Shown here: positions 26,100-37,329 of the stretch, piece by piece
Layout: the number at the start of each line of letters is the position of its first letter
How positions within the stretch are numbered: the stretch's first letter is position 1
DNA from: Xenopus tropicalis
Taxonomy: Eukaryota > Chordata > Amphibia > Anura > Pipidae
Length of the DNA: 64,000 nucleotides
Reading direction: 5' to 3'
Assembly (NCBI RefSeq): GCF_000004195.4
Contig: NC_030679.2
Coordinates: 27,145,712-27,209,711, forward strand
Program-made: the position numbers and the translations under genes
The notes under the pieces: model-generated
Seen by the model: only the letters and a program-made list of their open reading frames with translations
Told to the model about the DNA's origin: nothing
Database searches by the model: none

Positions 26100-27699
26100 T
26101 ACAAACCGGATTCCAAAAAAGTTGGGACACTAAACAAATTGTGAATAAAAACTGAACGCAATGATGTGGAGGTGCCAACTTCTAATATTTTATTCAGAAT
26201 AGAACATAAATCACGGAACAAAAGTTTAAACTGAGAAAATGTACCATTTTAAGGGAAAAATATGTTGATTCAGAATTTCATGGTGTCAACAAATCCCAAA
26301 AAAGTTGGGACAAGTAGCAATAAGAGGCTGGAAAAAGTAAATTTGAGCATAACGAAGAGCTGGAAGACCAAATAACACTAATTAGGTCAATTGGCAACAT
26401 GATTGGGTATAAAAAGAGCTTCTCAGAGTGGCAGTGTCTCTCAGAAGCCAAGATGGGTAGAGGATCACCAATTCCCACAATGTTGCGCAGAAAGATAGTG
26501 GAGCAATATCAGAAAGGTGTTACCCAGCGAAAAACTGCAAAGATTTTGCATCTATCATCATCAACTGTGTATAACCTCATCCGAAGATTCAGAGAATCTG
26601 GAACAATCTCTGTGCGTAAGGGTCAAGGCCGTAAAACCATACTGGATGCCCGTGATCTCCGGGCCCTTAAACGACACTGCACCACAAACAGGAATGCTAC
26701 AGTAAAGGAAATCAAAGAATGGGCTCCGGAATACTTCCAGAAACCATTGTCAGTGAACACAATCCACCGTGCCATCCGCCGTTGCCAGCTGGAACTCTAC
26801 AGTGCAAAGAAGAAGCCATTTCTAAGCAAGATCCACAAGCTCAGGCGTTTTCACTGGGCCAGGGATCATTTAAAATGGAGTGTGGCAAAATGGAAGACTG
26901 TTCTGTGGTCAGACGAGTCACGATTCGAAGTTCTTTTTGGAAATCTGGGACGCCATGTCATCCGGACCAAAGAGGACAAGGACAACCCAAGTTGTTATCA
27001 ACGCTCAGTTCAGAAGCCTGCATCTCTGATGGTATGGGGTTGCATGAGTGCGTGTGGCATGGGCAGCTTGCATGTCTGGAAAGGCAGCATCAATGCAGAA
27101 AAATATATTCAGGTTCTAGAACAACATATGCTCCCATCCAGACGTCATCTCTTTCAGGGAAGACCCTGCATTTTTCAACAAGATAATGCCAGACCACATT
27201 CTGCATCAATCACAACATCATGGCTGCGTAGGAGAAGGATCCGGGTACTGAAATGGCCAGTCTGCAGTCCAGATCTTTCACCTATAGAGAACATTTGGCG
27301 CATCATAAAGAGGAAGGTGCGACAAAGAAGGCCCAAGACGATTGAAAAGTTAGAGGCCTGTATTAGACAAAAATGGGAGAGCATTCCTATTCCTAAACTT
27401 GAGAAACTGGTCTCCTCGGTCCCCAGACGTCTGTTGAGTGTTGTAAGAAGAAGGGGAGATGCCACACAGTGGTGAAAATGGCCTTGTCCCAACTTTTTGG
27501 GGATTTGTTGACACCATGAAATTCTGAATCAACATATTTTTCCCTTAAAATGGTACATTTTCTCAGTTTAAACTTTTGTTCCGTGATTTATGTTCTAATC
27601 TGAATAAAATATTAGAAGCTGGCACCTCCACATCATTGCATTCAGTTTTTATTCACAATTTGTTTAGTGTCCCAACTTTTTTGGAATCCGGGTTGTTTA
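26100..27699 (+). mobile_element. Tc1-type DNA transposon, apparently complete
   Basis: 1.6-kb element flanked by TA on both sides. It has long, nearly identical inverted repeats of about 210 bp (26102-26314 and 27484-27697) starting CCGGATTCCAAAAAAGTTGG, with only a few differences between arms. It encloses one intact transposase gene. The sister duplicate unit (about 19.19 kb) lacks it, so it inserted after the local duplication. Confidence 0.95.
26453..27475 (+). CDS. Tc1 transposase (intact, DD34E)
   Basis: 340 codons from this ATG, the usual length for Tc1 transposases; an in-frame ATG at 26399 would add 18 residues and is less likely. The N-terminal half is a paired-type helix-turn-helix DNA-binding region (RRKIVEQYQKGVTQRKTAK ... 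SSSTVYNLIRRFRESG) followed by the GRGRK-like linker KGQGRKT. The catalytic triad is visible: D in LWSDESRFE, D in FQQDNARPH and E in SPIENIW, with 34 residues between the last two. No stop or frameshift is seen. It cuts and pastes its own element at TA sites. It lies alone in its element, in the gap between two protocadherin exons, and has no link to their function. Confidence 0.93.
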   Translation: MGRGSPIPTMLRRKIVEQYQKGVTQRKTAKILHLSSSTVYNLIRRFRESGTISVRKGQGRKTILDARDLRALKRHCTTNRNATVKEIKEWAPEYFQKPLSVNTIHRAIRRCQLELYSAKKKPFLSKIHKLRRFHWARDHLKWSVAKWKTVLWSDESRFEVLFGNLGRHVIRTKEDKDNPSCYQRSVQKPASLMVWGCMSACGMGSLHVWKGSINAEKYIQVLEQHMLPSRRHLFQGRPCIFQQDNARPHSASITTSWLRRRRIRVLKWPVCSPDLSPIENIWRIIKRKVRQRRPKTIEKLEACIRQKWESIPIPKLEKLVSSVPRRLLSVVRRRGDATQW

Positions 27700-28059
27700 T
27701 AAAATACTCATTGTCTGGCTTTTCTGTCCTTTTGTTTTTCTTTTTGTAAAAGACAGTAACTATATACTGCATGTTCTGAACTGCTCAACAAGGTTTGATT
27801 TATTATTGATAAAAAATTTAAAAGTTGGATAAAATATTCAGATTTTTGCACATAAAAAGCCACAACATAAAAAAAGTGTAAAAAGTTTGCTACAGAGATT
27901 GAAATTAATAAAAATAAAATAACAAAAATTAATCTTTATATTTCCATTAATAATTTGAGTTCAACCCGAAAAGATATTACTATTACATATAAGTACTAAT
28001 TTCACTACAATACTTGTTCTATGATGAAAATAATTTCGAACGACATGCAACATGTAATT

Positions 28060-28078
28060 CCAACACAAGATGTCAGTA
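28060..28078 (+). promoter_or_regulatory. CTCF-like promoter element, exon 4
   Basis: CCAACACAAGATGTCAGTA about 173 bp before the ATG at 28251. Confidence 0.75.
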
Positions 28079-28139
28079 TCTGCCTTCAGAATCTTTTTTA
28101 AAACTGTAGAGATACAGGTTTTCTTTTTGCTGGTGAATC

Positions 28140-28156
28140 AGCCATATTGCTGCTGG
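28140..28156 (+). promoter_or_regulatory. YY1-like promoter block, exon 4
   Basis: AGCCATATTGCTGCTGG, identical to the block of exons 3 and 5. Confidence 0.55.
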
Positions 28157-28250
28157 ATTGTGGATGTTTCCTTTTTAATCTCTCCATAACTGAAGAAAAT
28201 TTGGAGGTGATTTTATGAAGCTTCACATACCCTCTCACTGACCTCAGGAA

Positions 28251-30608
28251 ATGTTTACCTTTAAACTGGATGTTCTGGTGATAATCCAGGCTGCATATAT
28301 CTTCCTAATGCAAATGGAGGTCTTCTGTCAGCTTCATTACAGCATCCCTGAGGAATCCAAACACGGAACCTTTGTTGGAAGGATTGCACAGGATCTGGGT
28401 CTGGATATCAGTGAGATTAACTCCAGGATGCTAAGGGTTCTCTCTATGGACCAGAAAGAATATTTTCAGGTAAATCTGCAAAATGGCATTTTATTTGTTA
28501 AACATGCAATAGACAGAGAAGAGTTGTGTCCAGATTTACCTCTTTGTATTGTATCCATTCAAGTTATTGTTGATAAACCTGTTCAAATACACCGTGTGGA
28601 TGTGGAGATAGAGGATATAAATGATAATTATCCAGTGTTCCCTTCCAGTCGATATTCTATTTCTGTGCCAGAATCAAGGCTGCCAGGGACACGATTTCCA
28701 CTAGAGGGAGCAGTTGATGCTGATATTGGAACAAATTCTATTACAAACTATGAACTCAGTGCAAATGATTATTTTACTCTAGAACTTCCAAAATTTATTT
28801 ACCAGATTAAATCAATACAACTTGTTCTGAAAAAATCACTTGACAGAGAAAAGATAAGTGTGCACAATTTGACTCTGATGGCATTTGATGGTGGGAAACC
28901 CAAACTAAGTGGCTCTACACAACTTATTATCAATGTTGAAGATGTGAATGATAATCCGCCTGTATTTAATCAGTCAGTTTACCAATGCAGCATCACTGAA
29001 AATGCTCCTAAGGGGACTTTAGTGGCAAAGTTATTTGCAACAGACATGGATGTGGGTAAGAATGGGGAAACATCATATGAATTCAGCAAACTGGTTCCTG
29101 AACGTATGCTGTCACTATTTAGTCTAGACAAGTACACAGGGGAAGTTTGGGTAAAAGGTGAACTTGACTATGAAAAGAGCAATACTTATGAAGTCCTCAT
29201 TGATGCTCTTGATAATGGTGAACACCTCTTAACTGGACACTGCCAACTTTTAGTCACAGTTGTAGACGTGAATGACAATGCTCCTGAGATGACAGTGACT
29301 TCTCTTTCTTTGCCTGTTCCTGAAGATGCAACTCATGGAACTATTGTTGCAATCATTAGAGTCCGTGACAGAGACTCTGGGAACAATGGAAAGGTGAACT
29401 GCTACAGCTCAACACCCACGCTCTTTAAAATAAACCCTGCATTCAGTGGCGATTTTTCTCTCATTGTTAATTCACCTTTGGATCGAGAAAAAAAATCAGA
29501 ATATCAAGTTGTGATCACTGCTAAAGATGAAGGTTATCCATCCCTCTCAGTCTCAATGACAATCAATGTTGAGGTCAGTGATGTGAATGACAATGCCCCC
29601 CTATTTCAACAATCATCTGACACAATTTTTATCAGGGAAAACAACCCACCAGGTTCTCATATCTACACAGTATCTGCCTCTGATTCAGATACTGGCCAGA
29701 ATTCCTTCATAACATACTCATTAAGTGAGAGTTTTATAGAGGGAATTTCTATTTCTTCCTATATCTCCATCAACCCAGAAAATGGAAACCTGTTTGCTTT
29801 GTTATCTTTCGATCATGAACAAATTCCATATTTTCAATGCCATATTAAAGCCACAGATGCAGGACTTCTTCCTTTGAGCTCCAATCTCACACTAAATATT
29901 TTTATTGTAGATATAAATGACAATGCACCTCTGTTTATATCAGACAATTCTAACAGTGTATCAGCAATGCTGGTGACAGCACCCAAATCAGCGCAACCAG
30001 GTCACCTGTTAACTAAAGTTAATGCTGTCGATTTGGATTCTGGATACAATGCATGGATGTCTTATACGTTTAAAAATGCAGCAGGAAATTCCCTTTTTGC
30101 TATTTCTAAACATACTGGAGAAATAAGACTCACTCGGCCCATAACAGAAGCAGAAGGAGATGAGTTCAGACTGTTTGTGGTGGCTGAGGACCATGGAGAA
30201 CCTGCAATGACAGCACTAACTCAAATCATTATCTCTGTTAAGGATTCTGGTGAAGACACCAAGATAGTTCATCATCATTCAAGAGGAATCAGTGATGAAT
30301 TTTCTGAAGCAAATATTTACTTAGTTGTAGCTATATGCTCAATTTCCAGTATTTTTCTCATTACACTTATTTCCTTCACGGTTTTGCGATGGCAAAAATA
30401 TAGGGATGAGGTCAATCAACTCAGAGAAAATTACAGGATTTGTTCAAACACAGTAGGTAGCTGGGTGTATTCTCAAAGCCAATACAAATTCTATTCAAAT
30501 TCACTTCAGGCAAAGAATGATTTAATAGTCTTCACTCCAAATGGAGCTCAGTCTTCACAGACAGAAGGAACCATATTTCAGCAAGGTGCTATTGCTAACT
30601 CAAGTCAG
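28251..30608 (+). CDS. Protocadherin alpha variable exon (4th)
   Basis: 786 codons to the donor CAG|GTAAGC, phase 0. Same layout as the exon at 20007: signal peptide about 1-26, six EC repeats beginning QLHYSIPEES, one membrane span, alpha-type tail with VGSWVYSQ. It is the tandem-duplicate sister of that exon. EC1-EC2 are nearly identical, while EC3 carries several non-conservative changes (for example ALDNGEHLLTGHCQ against AFDNDEPPLVGHCQ), which would matter because EC2-EC3 residues help set homophilic specificity in this family. EC5-EC6 more closely resemble the exon at 5506 in places (VDLDSGYNAWMSYTFKNAAGNSLFAISK), suggesting patchwork conversion. Intact, with no frameshift seen. Confidence 0.93.
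28698..28713 (+). promoter_or_regulatory. Exonic CTCF-like site, exon 4
   Basis: CCACTAGAGGGAGCAG, same codons and orientation as in exon 1. Confidence 0.6.
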
Positions 30609-30854
30609 GTAAGCTAAAACTTTTTTTTATTAACAAGCTTATAACCTGTGCCTATAATTAATTTTCAAAGTTTGCTTTGTCACTTCACTGTATTTCTAAA
30701 GCTGGTCCACAAGAATCATGATACTCTGCACAATATGTTTAGATTTACACACCTTGTGTTTCCATCACAGAACATCATAAACAGTATACATTTAAAATCA
30801 AAATACTATTAGCTTGTGCAAGCATGGTTTTATGCACAATAGATATTGCTAGAC

Positions 30855-31470
30855 AAATATAATTGTCTTTTATGAGGAGTTGAACAGAAACCTAGATATT
30901 GGGGTGGCAGTGGATGTGATCTATTTAGATTGTGTTAAAGCATTTGATACAGTATTGCACAGAAGGTTACTGGTTTATTTAAGGCATATTGGTCTGGAAT
31001 ATAATATCTGTTGACATATAACATGATAGATTACAAAGAGTGGTGGTAAGTTAAACATTTTCTTACTGAACTTGTGCTAGTGGAGTACTGCAGGGGTCTG
31101 TTTTGCTAATGACCTTAAGGTTGGTATTATACGTATTATCTCTTTTTATACTAATACTACATTTAACAAAACTATTAGATTTATGCAGGATGTTACCACT
31201 TGTAGTCAGATTGTAGTCAGTCTAAACTGATGTTGATGGTTAAAATAACATAAATGGTAATTATACACTTAATGGTACTATGTTGGGTGTATGCATTATT
31301 GATAAGGACTGGGAATTTTTGTGGATAACAGACTGTGTAGCTCTAGGTAGTGGCACTCAGTGGCTACTAAAGCAAATAAAGTAGTGTCTTGCATAAAAAA
31401 AGGCATTACCTTGTGGAATTAATGTAAAAAGACTACCAAGGATGGGTTTGTTTTCTCTGAGAAAAAAAAT
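30855..31470 (+). mobile_element. Decayed CR1-like LINE reverse transcriptase
   Basis: Scattered conceptual matches: VDVIYLDCVKAFDTVLHRRL near 30.91-30.97 kb, a SGVLQGSVL-like stretch near 31.08 kb, and WEFLWITDCVAL / ATKANKVVSCIKKGIT-like text near 31.31-31.41 kb. Many stops and indels. Confidence 0.65.
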
Positions 31471-31672
31471 TGTGCTTGCGAAGAGGCATGATTAGTCCGT
31501 TACATTAAATAAAATTCTAGAAAAATCGCATAATGACAAATCTTTTGTCACATAGAAAGATACTAGAAGCCACCCTTTACCCCTGAGTCTGTATATTTTA
31601 TTAATAAATAAATTCAAATATATAAATAAATAAGTTTTCAATATTCTATACTAATTATTATTTCCTTATATT

Positions 31673-31735
31673 ATTGTTATTTATAACTAATTAAACCTAA
31701 TACGGTATTAGGCTTAATTAGTTATAAGTAACAAT
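31673..31735. repeat. Near-perfect 31-bp inverted repeat with 1-nt loop
   Basis: Arms 31673-31703 and 31705-31735, with centre CCTAATAC-G-GTATTAGG and only two mismatches. AT-rich; no flanking gene. Confidence 0.85.
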
Positions 31736-31809
31736 ACAATAACTATATGAAGTTTGACACATTTTTGACTGGTACTGTACTTGTTTCCAGCAGATGCTCA
31801 GCAGCTAAA

Positions 31810-32110
31810 TAGTGATAAGAAAATTTTTTTGCCAGGCATGGATTCAGGGCAAATTTCTGCATTTTGCCATTGGCCGTTTTTTTTTTGCGAAATGGTCACA
31901 AAAATTTGTTGCTGTAAAAATTTGCTGCACAACAAAGAAAGTTGCACACATAAAAACAAAATGACACAGGTAAAAAAATATTTGTTGCATGCATGATTTT
32001 TTTTTTGCCAGGTTCAAAATATTTTTTGACATGCAGTATTTTCTCCTTTGCAAATTTTTTCGCTGTTTTGCGAATTTTACTGTGAAATGGGACAGATTCG
32101 CTCATCACTA
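31810..32110. mobile_element. hAT-type MITE (TAGTGATGRGC family)
   Basis: 301 bp, ends TAGTGATAAGAAAA and TTCGCTCATCACTA, flanked by CAGCTAAA and CAGCTAAG (7 of 8 identical). Internal text TTGCCAGGCATGGATT is shared with the copy at 23896. Confidence 0.85.
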
Positions 32111-33770
32111 CAGCTAAGTATAGTCATCTATCTGAATCCTCCCTCGCTAATATACCAATATACCACACGTGGGAAGAATGGATTCTTATAATGTTCCACA
32201 GCGGAAGAAATGGAAATATGGAATGCCCCCTTTTTAGCGGAAGAAATGGAAATATGGAATGCTCCCTTTTTAACCAAACATTAGCCATTGTTGCTACCTG
32301 GTAGAAAATATTGGGCATGATAAATGGCCCCTAATGTTTTCAGAAAGAAATAACACATTTCTATTTTAATGATAACATCCCTTTACACATGTCCTGACTT
32401 GACTGTTACAAACAGCCAATTTCTTCCACTCACTGATCTGTCCTTACTTTCCTGATTGTCCTGACTTGTGCTTACAACCTTGGTATGAGGCACATCATGA
32501 TTATGTTGATATTCTATGATAGCTATAGGGAACACTGACTTTCCATCTCCAAATAAATTTGAAAAAACACTTTGAAAGTTCAAAAAATTTGTACAGCTAT
32601 TCAACATCAGTGCTTATATACAGCAGGATTGAAAACATGACTGCATATGGGAAAAGAACAACAATATTCTTTGTGCCTGTCAAGGGATAATTAGAATGTG
32701 GGCAAAAGAGGTTCCATTTACTACTTTACCAACTGGTAAGGGTAAGAGATCCCAAATAATGTTGGCCTGAGAATTAAAACATACAATAAAATGTAAAAGA
32801 AAAAAAATGTGAGAAAGGTAGTGTATCGCTAGCTTTAGCTAAATAAAATGTAGTATTTCTGCACAAGGAAATAAAATCAACTCCTTATGTGCCTATTTAT
32901 GGAATTTATATTCTACAACATACTAAACGTTTCCCATTGTATGCTTAAAAACACCATGCTTAAAACTGTGTGATAAGTAAATGAGTTTGACACATTTTGT
33001 CCTTTTTTAAAAGGGGGAACAATTACCCTTTTTACTAACTAATATTAGCTTTGTTAAACCTTTGTATTTAAAAAAAATGCCTGCTTTAAAGTTTTTCTGC
33101 AACTGAAGCTTCTGAAATGCCAGCATCACTGTTTTTTAAAATCTTTAAAGATTTTAGGAGCGGGATATGATGGAAATAATTTTTTCCAAGGCTTCAAATG
33201 AAGACCCATGATATGCCTCATACTATTTCAGAGTATATTCTAGGCACCTATCCATTGCCACAAAACAAAAAAATTATTTTGTCTATGATTCTTGCTACCA
33301 CTCTAACTTTATGTTGCACTTTATGTATGTAAATCAATTTTACCTAAACAATTGCATTCCTTCTCACAGAATAGCATTTAAACGGAAGACGAGAAAAAAA
33401 TATATATTGCGATTTAGCATTATTTTGTTAATCTCTAAATTCAAATATTTACAAATTCTGAAGAATGTTGTGGAATATTTCATATAAAGTTTAAAAAGCA
33501 TCCTGTTGCTAATTGTCCGTGATAAACTGTTGTAATTCATAGGATTTGAAAACATACTAAATGTATTAAGGAAGCGTCACCTAGACAAGGCATTGGCCCC
33601 ATTGTTGTCAAGCTGATTAAAAGCTGATTAAAATTGAATTAAATAGAAAATTTAATGTGAAAAAGGTTTATGTGATAAAGGTTTTAGCAAGAAGATTTCA
33701 AACATATATAATGTCTCCTATAAATATAACTGTCATTTATCTCTTCCTTCCCTTATCAGTCTCTTTAGTT
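32111..33770. other. Spacer between exons 4 and 5
   Basis: AT-rich. A direct repeat of AGCGGAAGAAATGGAAATAT occurs at about 32202 and 32236. No gene seen. Confidence 0.7.
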
Positions 33771-34095
33771 ACAGTTTTGGGACCTATTACCCAGTATGCT
33801 CGGGACCTGAAGTTTTCCGGTGAAGGGGTCTTTCCATAATTTGGATCTCCATACCTTAAGTCTGATAAAAAATCATTTACTGTAAACTTAAATTAAACCC
33901 AAAAGGATTGTTTTGCCCCCAATAAGGATTCATTATATCTTTGTTGGGATCAAGTACAAGGTATTCTATTATTATTGCAGATGAAAGGAAATCAACCTAA
34001 ATGATTCCATTAAAATGATGTCTATGAGAGATGGCCTTCCTGTAATTTGGAGCTTTCTGGATAATGGGTTTCCAGATAACGGATCCCATAACTGT
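33771..34095. mobile_element. MITE (ACAGGTATGGGATCC family), opposite orientation
   Basis: Reverse-complement copy: GGATCTCCATACCTTAAGTC, TTGTTGGGATCAAGT and the end GATAACGGATCCCATAACTGT. Confidence 0.8.
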
Positions 34096-34104
34096 ACATT
34101 CTTA

Positions 34105-34464
34105 GGGGCAGATTTACTAATCGATGAATCCGAATCCCGAAAGGGAAAAAATTGTATTGGAAACAGAAATTTTGCAACTTTTTCGTCGCCGTAGAAATTT
34201 TTCGTATTTGTCGCGACTTTTTTGTCACCGTCGCAAATTTATTGTAATTGTCGCAGCTTTTTCGCCGCCGCCGCGTTTTTTTCCGTATTGAACGGTAGTA
34301 AACGGCAGAAAAACCAATCCGATTTTTTCGCGATGGCGACGAAAAAGTCGCAGACAATATACAAAAAAGTTGTGACGGCGACAAAAAATCGCAAAAATAC
34401 CAATGATTACGAAAAAACGCATTCTGGCGCCTTCGGACCGTTCGTGGATTAGTAAATCTGCCCC
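34105..34464. mobile_element. Harbinger-like MITE with perfect terminal repeats
   Basis: Terminal inverted repeats GGGGCAGATTTACTAATC are identical (34105-34122 and 34447-34464) with TTA duplicated outside. Inside are many TCGC/CGAC words that form fortuitous open frames. Confidence 0.88.
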
Positions 34465-34757
34465 TTAGTCTTGACAATATAAAAATTTGTTGTAGATACT
34501 ATGATCATTTTTAATAAATATTGAATACGAAATTAAACCGGTTTTACCCTTTTTCAAAAAGTTCAATTGCAGGTAAATTTTTGCAGTGACCTTTTCTTGC
34601 AAAATATAAACATAAACATATTGTTGAAGTGAAAACTAAACATTACTGCTTAAAAAATATAAACACAAAGTAACTACATTTAAAAAAAAAAATAATAATT
34701 TGCACTTTTTTGAAAGAGTATGACTATGTTATATATATATATATGCAACATTCATTT

Positions 34758-34776
34758 CCAACACAAGATGTCAGCA
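34758..34776 (+). promoter_or_regulatory. CTCF-like promoter element, exon 5
   Basis: CCAACACAAGATGTCAGCA about 187 bp before the ATG at 34963; one base from the common form. Confidence 0.75.
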
Positions 34777-34831
34777 TCTACTAAGTTTTCTTTTGAAAGG
34801 CAATAATATTGGATTTTTTTTCAAGCGAATC

Positions 34832-34848
34832 AGCCATATTGCTGCTGG
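34832..34848 (+). promoter_or_regulatory. YY1-like promoter block, exon 5
   Basis: AGCCATATTGCTGCTGG, as in exons 3 and 4. Confidence 0.55.
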
Positions 34849-34962
34849 ATCTGGAATAAAATTGTGGATGTTTCCTCTATTATCTGTTCATGGTTCAAGA
34901 TATTCTGGAGGCATTTATAAAATTGTCTAAAGCTTCACCTACCATCTAACAGACTAATGGAT

Positions 34963-37329
34963 ATGCTTACCTTCAAAACAGATTTTCTGGTAATAATCCA
35001 GGCTGTTTATTTCTTCTTAATGCAAATGGCTTGTGACCGGGTCCACTGTCAGCTTCATTACAGCATCCCTGAAGAATCCAAACATGGAACCTTTGTTGGA
35101 AGAATTGCTCAGGATCTGGGTCTGGAAATCAGTGAGATTAATACAAGAATGCTAAGGATTGTCTCTTTAGACCAGAAGGAATATTTTCAGGTAAATCTGC
35201 AAAATGGCATTTTATTTGTTAAACATCCTATAGACAGAGAAGAGCTGTGCCCAAATTTACCTATTTGTATTGTATCCATTCAAGTTATTGTTGATAAACC
35301 TGTTCAAATGCACCGAGTGGATGTGGAGATAGAGGATATAAATGATAACTATCCAGTGTTCCCTGCCAGTGAATACATGATTTCAATAGCAGAATCAAAA
35401 CTACCTGGCTCTCGCTTTCCACTAGAGGATGCTGTAGATGCTGATATTGGAACAAATTCTGTCACAAACTATGAACTCAGTGCAAATGAATATTTTATTC
35501 TAGAACTTCCCAAAGTCATTCATCAGATTAGGTCACTGCAACTTGTTCTGAAAAAATCACTTGATAGAGAAAAAAATGGTTTACACAATTTGACACTCAC
35601 AGCTTTTGATGGTGCAAAACCAAAACTAAGTGGTGCTACGCAGCTTATTATAAATGTTGAAGATGTGAATGACAACTCCCCAACATTTAATCAATCATTT
35701 TACCAATGCAGTGTTGTTGAGAATGCACCTAAAGGGACCTTAGTGGGAAAACTGAATGCAACTGATTTGGATCTGGGTAAGAATGGGGAAATATCATATG
35801 AATTCAGTAAACTGGTCCCAGTACAAGTTCTATCAATATTTAGTTTAGATAGGTATACAGGGGAAATCTACGTCAAAGGTGAACTTGACTATGAAAAGAG
35901 CAATACATATCAAATTCACATTGATGCTTTTGATAGTGGTGAGCCTCCTTTGACAGGACATTGTCAACTTTTAGTCATGGTTTTAGACCTGAATGACAAT
36001 GCTCCTGAGATGACGGTGACTTCTCTGTCTTTGCCTGTTCCTGAAGACTCAGTTAAAGGAACCATAGTTGCAATTATTAGAAGCCGTGATAAAGACTCTG
36101 GGGACAATGGAAGAGTGAACTGCTATATCTCACCACCCACTCCCTTTAAAATAAACCCTGCATTCAGTGGGGATTTTTCTCTTGCAGTTGATGCACCTTT
36201 GGATCGAGAAAACAAATCAGAATATCAAGTTGTGATCACTGCTAAAGATGAAGGCTCTCCATCCCTCTCTATCTCAATGACAATCAATGTTGAGATCAGT
36301 GACGTGAATGACAATGCACCCCTGTTTCAACAAACAGCTGACACAATTTTTATCAGGGAAAATAATCCACCGGGTTCTCAGATTTACATCGTTTCTGCCT
36401 CTGATTCAGATACTGGCCAGAATTCCTTCATAACATATTCACTCAGTGAGAACTTTATAGAGGGAATTCCAATTTCTTCCTACATCTCCATCAACCCAGA
36501 AAATGGAAACCTGTTTGCTTTGTTATCTTTTGACCATGAGCAAGTTGCATATTTCCAATGTCAAATAAAAGCCACAGATGCAGGACTTCCTCCACTGAGC
36601 TCCAATATGACAATTAACATTTTTATTGTAGATGTAAATGACAATGCACCAGTATTTACACCAGAATATTCTAACAGTGCATCAACATCAGTAAAAGCCC
36701 CCAAGTTAGCACAACCAGGTCACCTGATAACAAAGCTTATTGCTGTTGATTTTGATTCTGGATATAATGCATTGGTGTCTTATAAATTCAAGAATCCAGC
36801 AGGAACTGCTCCATTTGTTATTTCCCAGCATACTGGAGAAATACGACTAATGCGTCCCATAACAGAAACAGAGGGCGAGGAGTTCAGACTTTTTGTGGTG
36901 GCTGAAGACAATGGAGAACCTGCAATGACAGCACTGACTCAAATTATTATCAGCTTTGCAGATTTTGAAGAAGACACCCGTATAGTAAATCATAATTCAA
37001 GAAGAATCACTGATGACTTTTCTGAAGCAAATGTTTATTTGGTTGTAGCCATTTGCTCAGTCTCAAGCATTTTTCTTATTACACTTATTTCCTTCACTGT
37101 TTTACGATGGCAAAAATATAGGGATGAGGTCAATCAACTCAGAGAAAATTACAAAGTCTGCTCAAACACAGTAGGTAGCTGGGTTTATTCTCAAAGCCAA
37201 TATAAGTTCTACTCAAATTCACTTCAGGCAAAGAATGATTTAATAGTCTTCACTCCAAATGGAGCTCATTCTTCACAGACGGAAGGGACTACATCCCAGC
37301 AAGGTGTCATTGTTAACACATCATGTCAG
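34963..37329 (+). CDS. Protocadherin alpha variable exon (5th)
   Basis: 789 codons from this ATG to the donor CAG|GTAAGC, phase 0. An ATG two codons upstream (34957) is in frame; 34963 aligns with the MLTF start of the exon at 13352. Signal peptide about 1-29, EC1 from QLHYSIPEES, five DxNDN linkers, membrane span, alpha-type tail with VGSWVYSQSQYKFYSNS. EC1/EC2 belong to the same subtype as the exon at 13352 (NLPICIVSIQV, SIAESKLPGSRFPLE). It has diverged from the others in EC6: the usual DSGYNAW reads DSGYNAL, and the juxtamembrane stretch has FADFEEDTRIVNH in place of KDSGEDTKIVHH. The codons after the donor to 37434 are intronic. Last ordinary alpha exon before the C-type exon. Confidence 0.93.
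35419..35434 (+). promoter_or_regulatory. Weakened exonic CTCF-like site, exon 5
   Basis: CCACTAGAGGATGCTG: the GGGAGCAG half is changed because the protein reads FPLEDAVDAD here instead of FPLEGAVDAD. Likely a weaker site. Confidence 0.4.

Larger units (their letters stand above)
23580..30630 (+). repeat. Tandem duplication unit B (with exon 4)
   Basis: Sister of 16168-22400. It is longer because of a hAT-type MITE (23896-24185) and a Tc1 element (26100-27699), but has lost some spacer sequence (about 17.2-17.8 kb of unit A has little counterpart). Confidence 0.9.

Noticed and set aside
27175..27492. Minus-strand open frame of 105 codons
   Set aside because: Antisense of the Tc1 transposase gene; no signature of its own.
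34022..34477. Minus-strand open frame of 151 codons
   Set aside because: Spans a Harbinger-like MITE and part of another; low-complexity basic translation.
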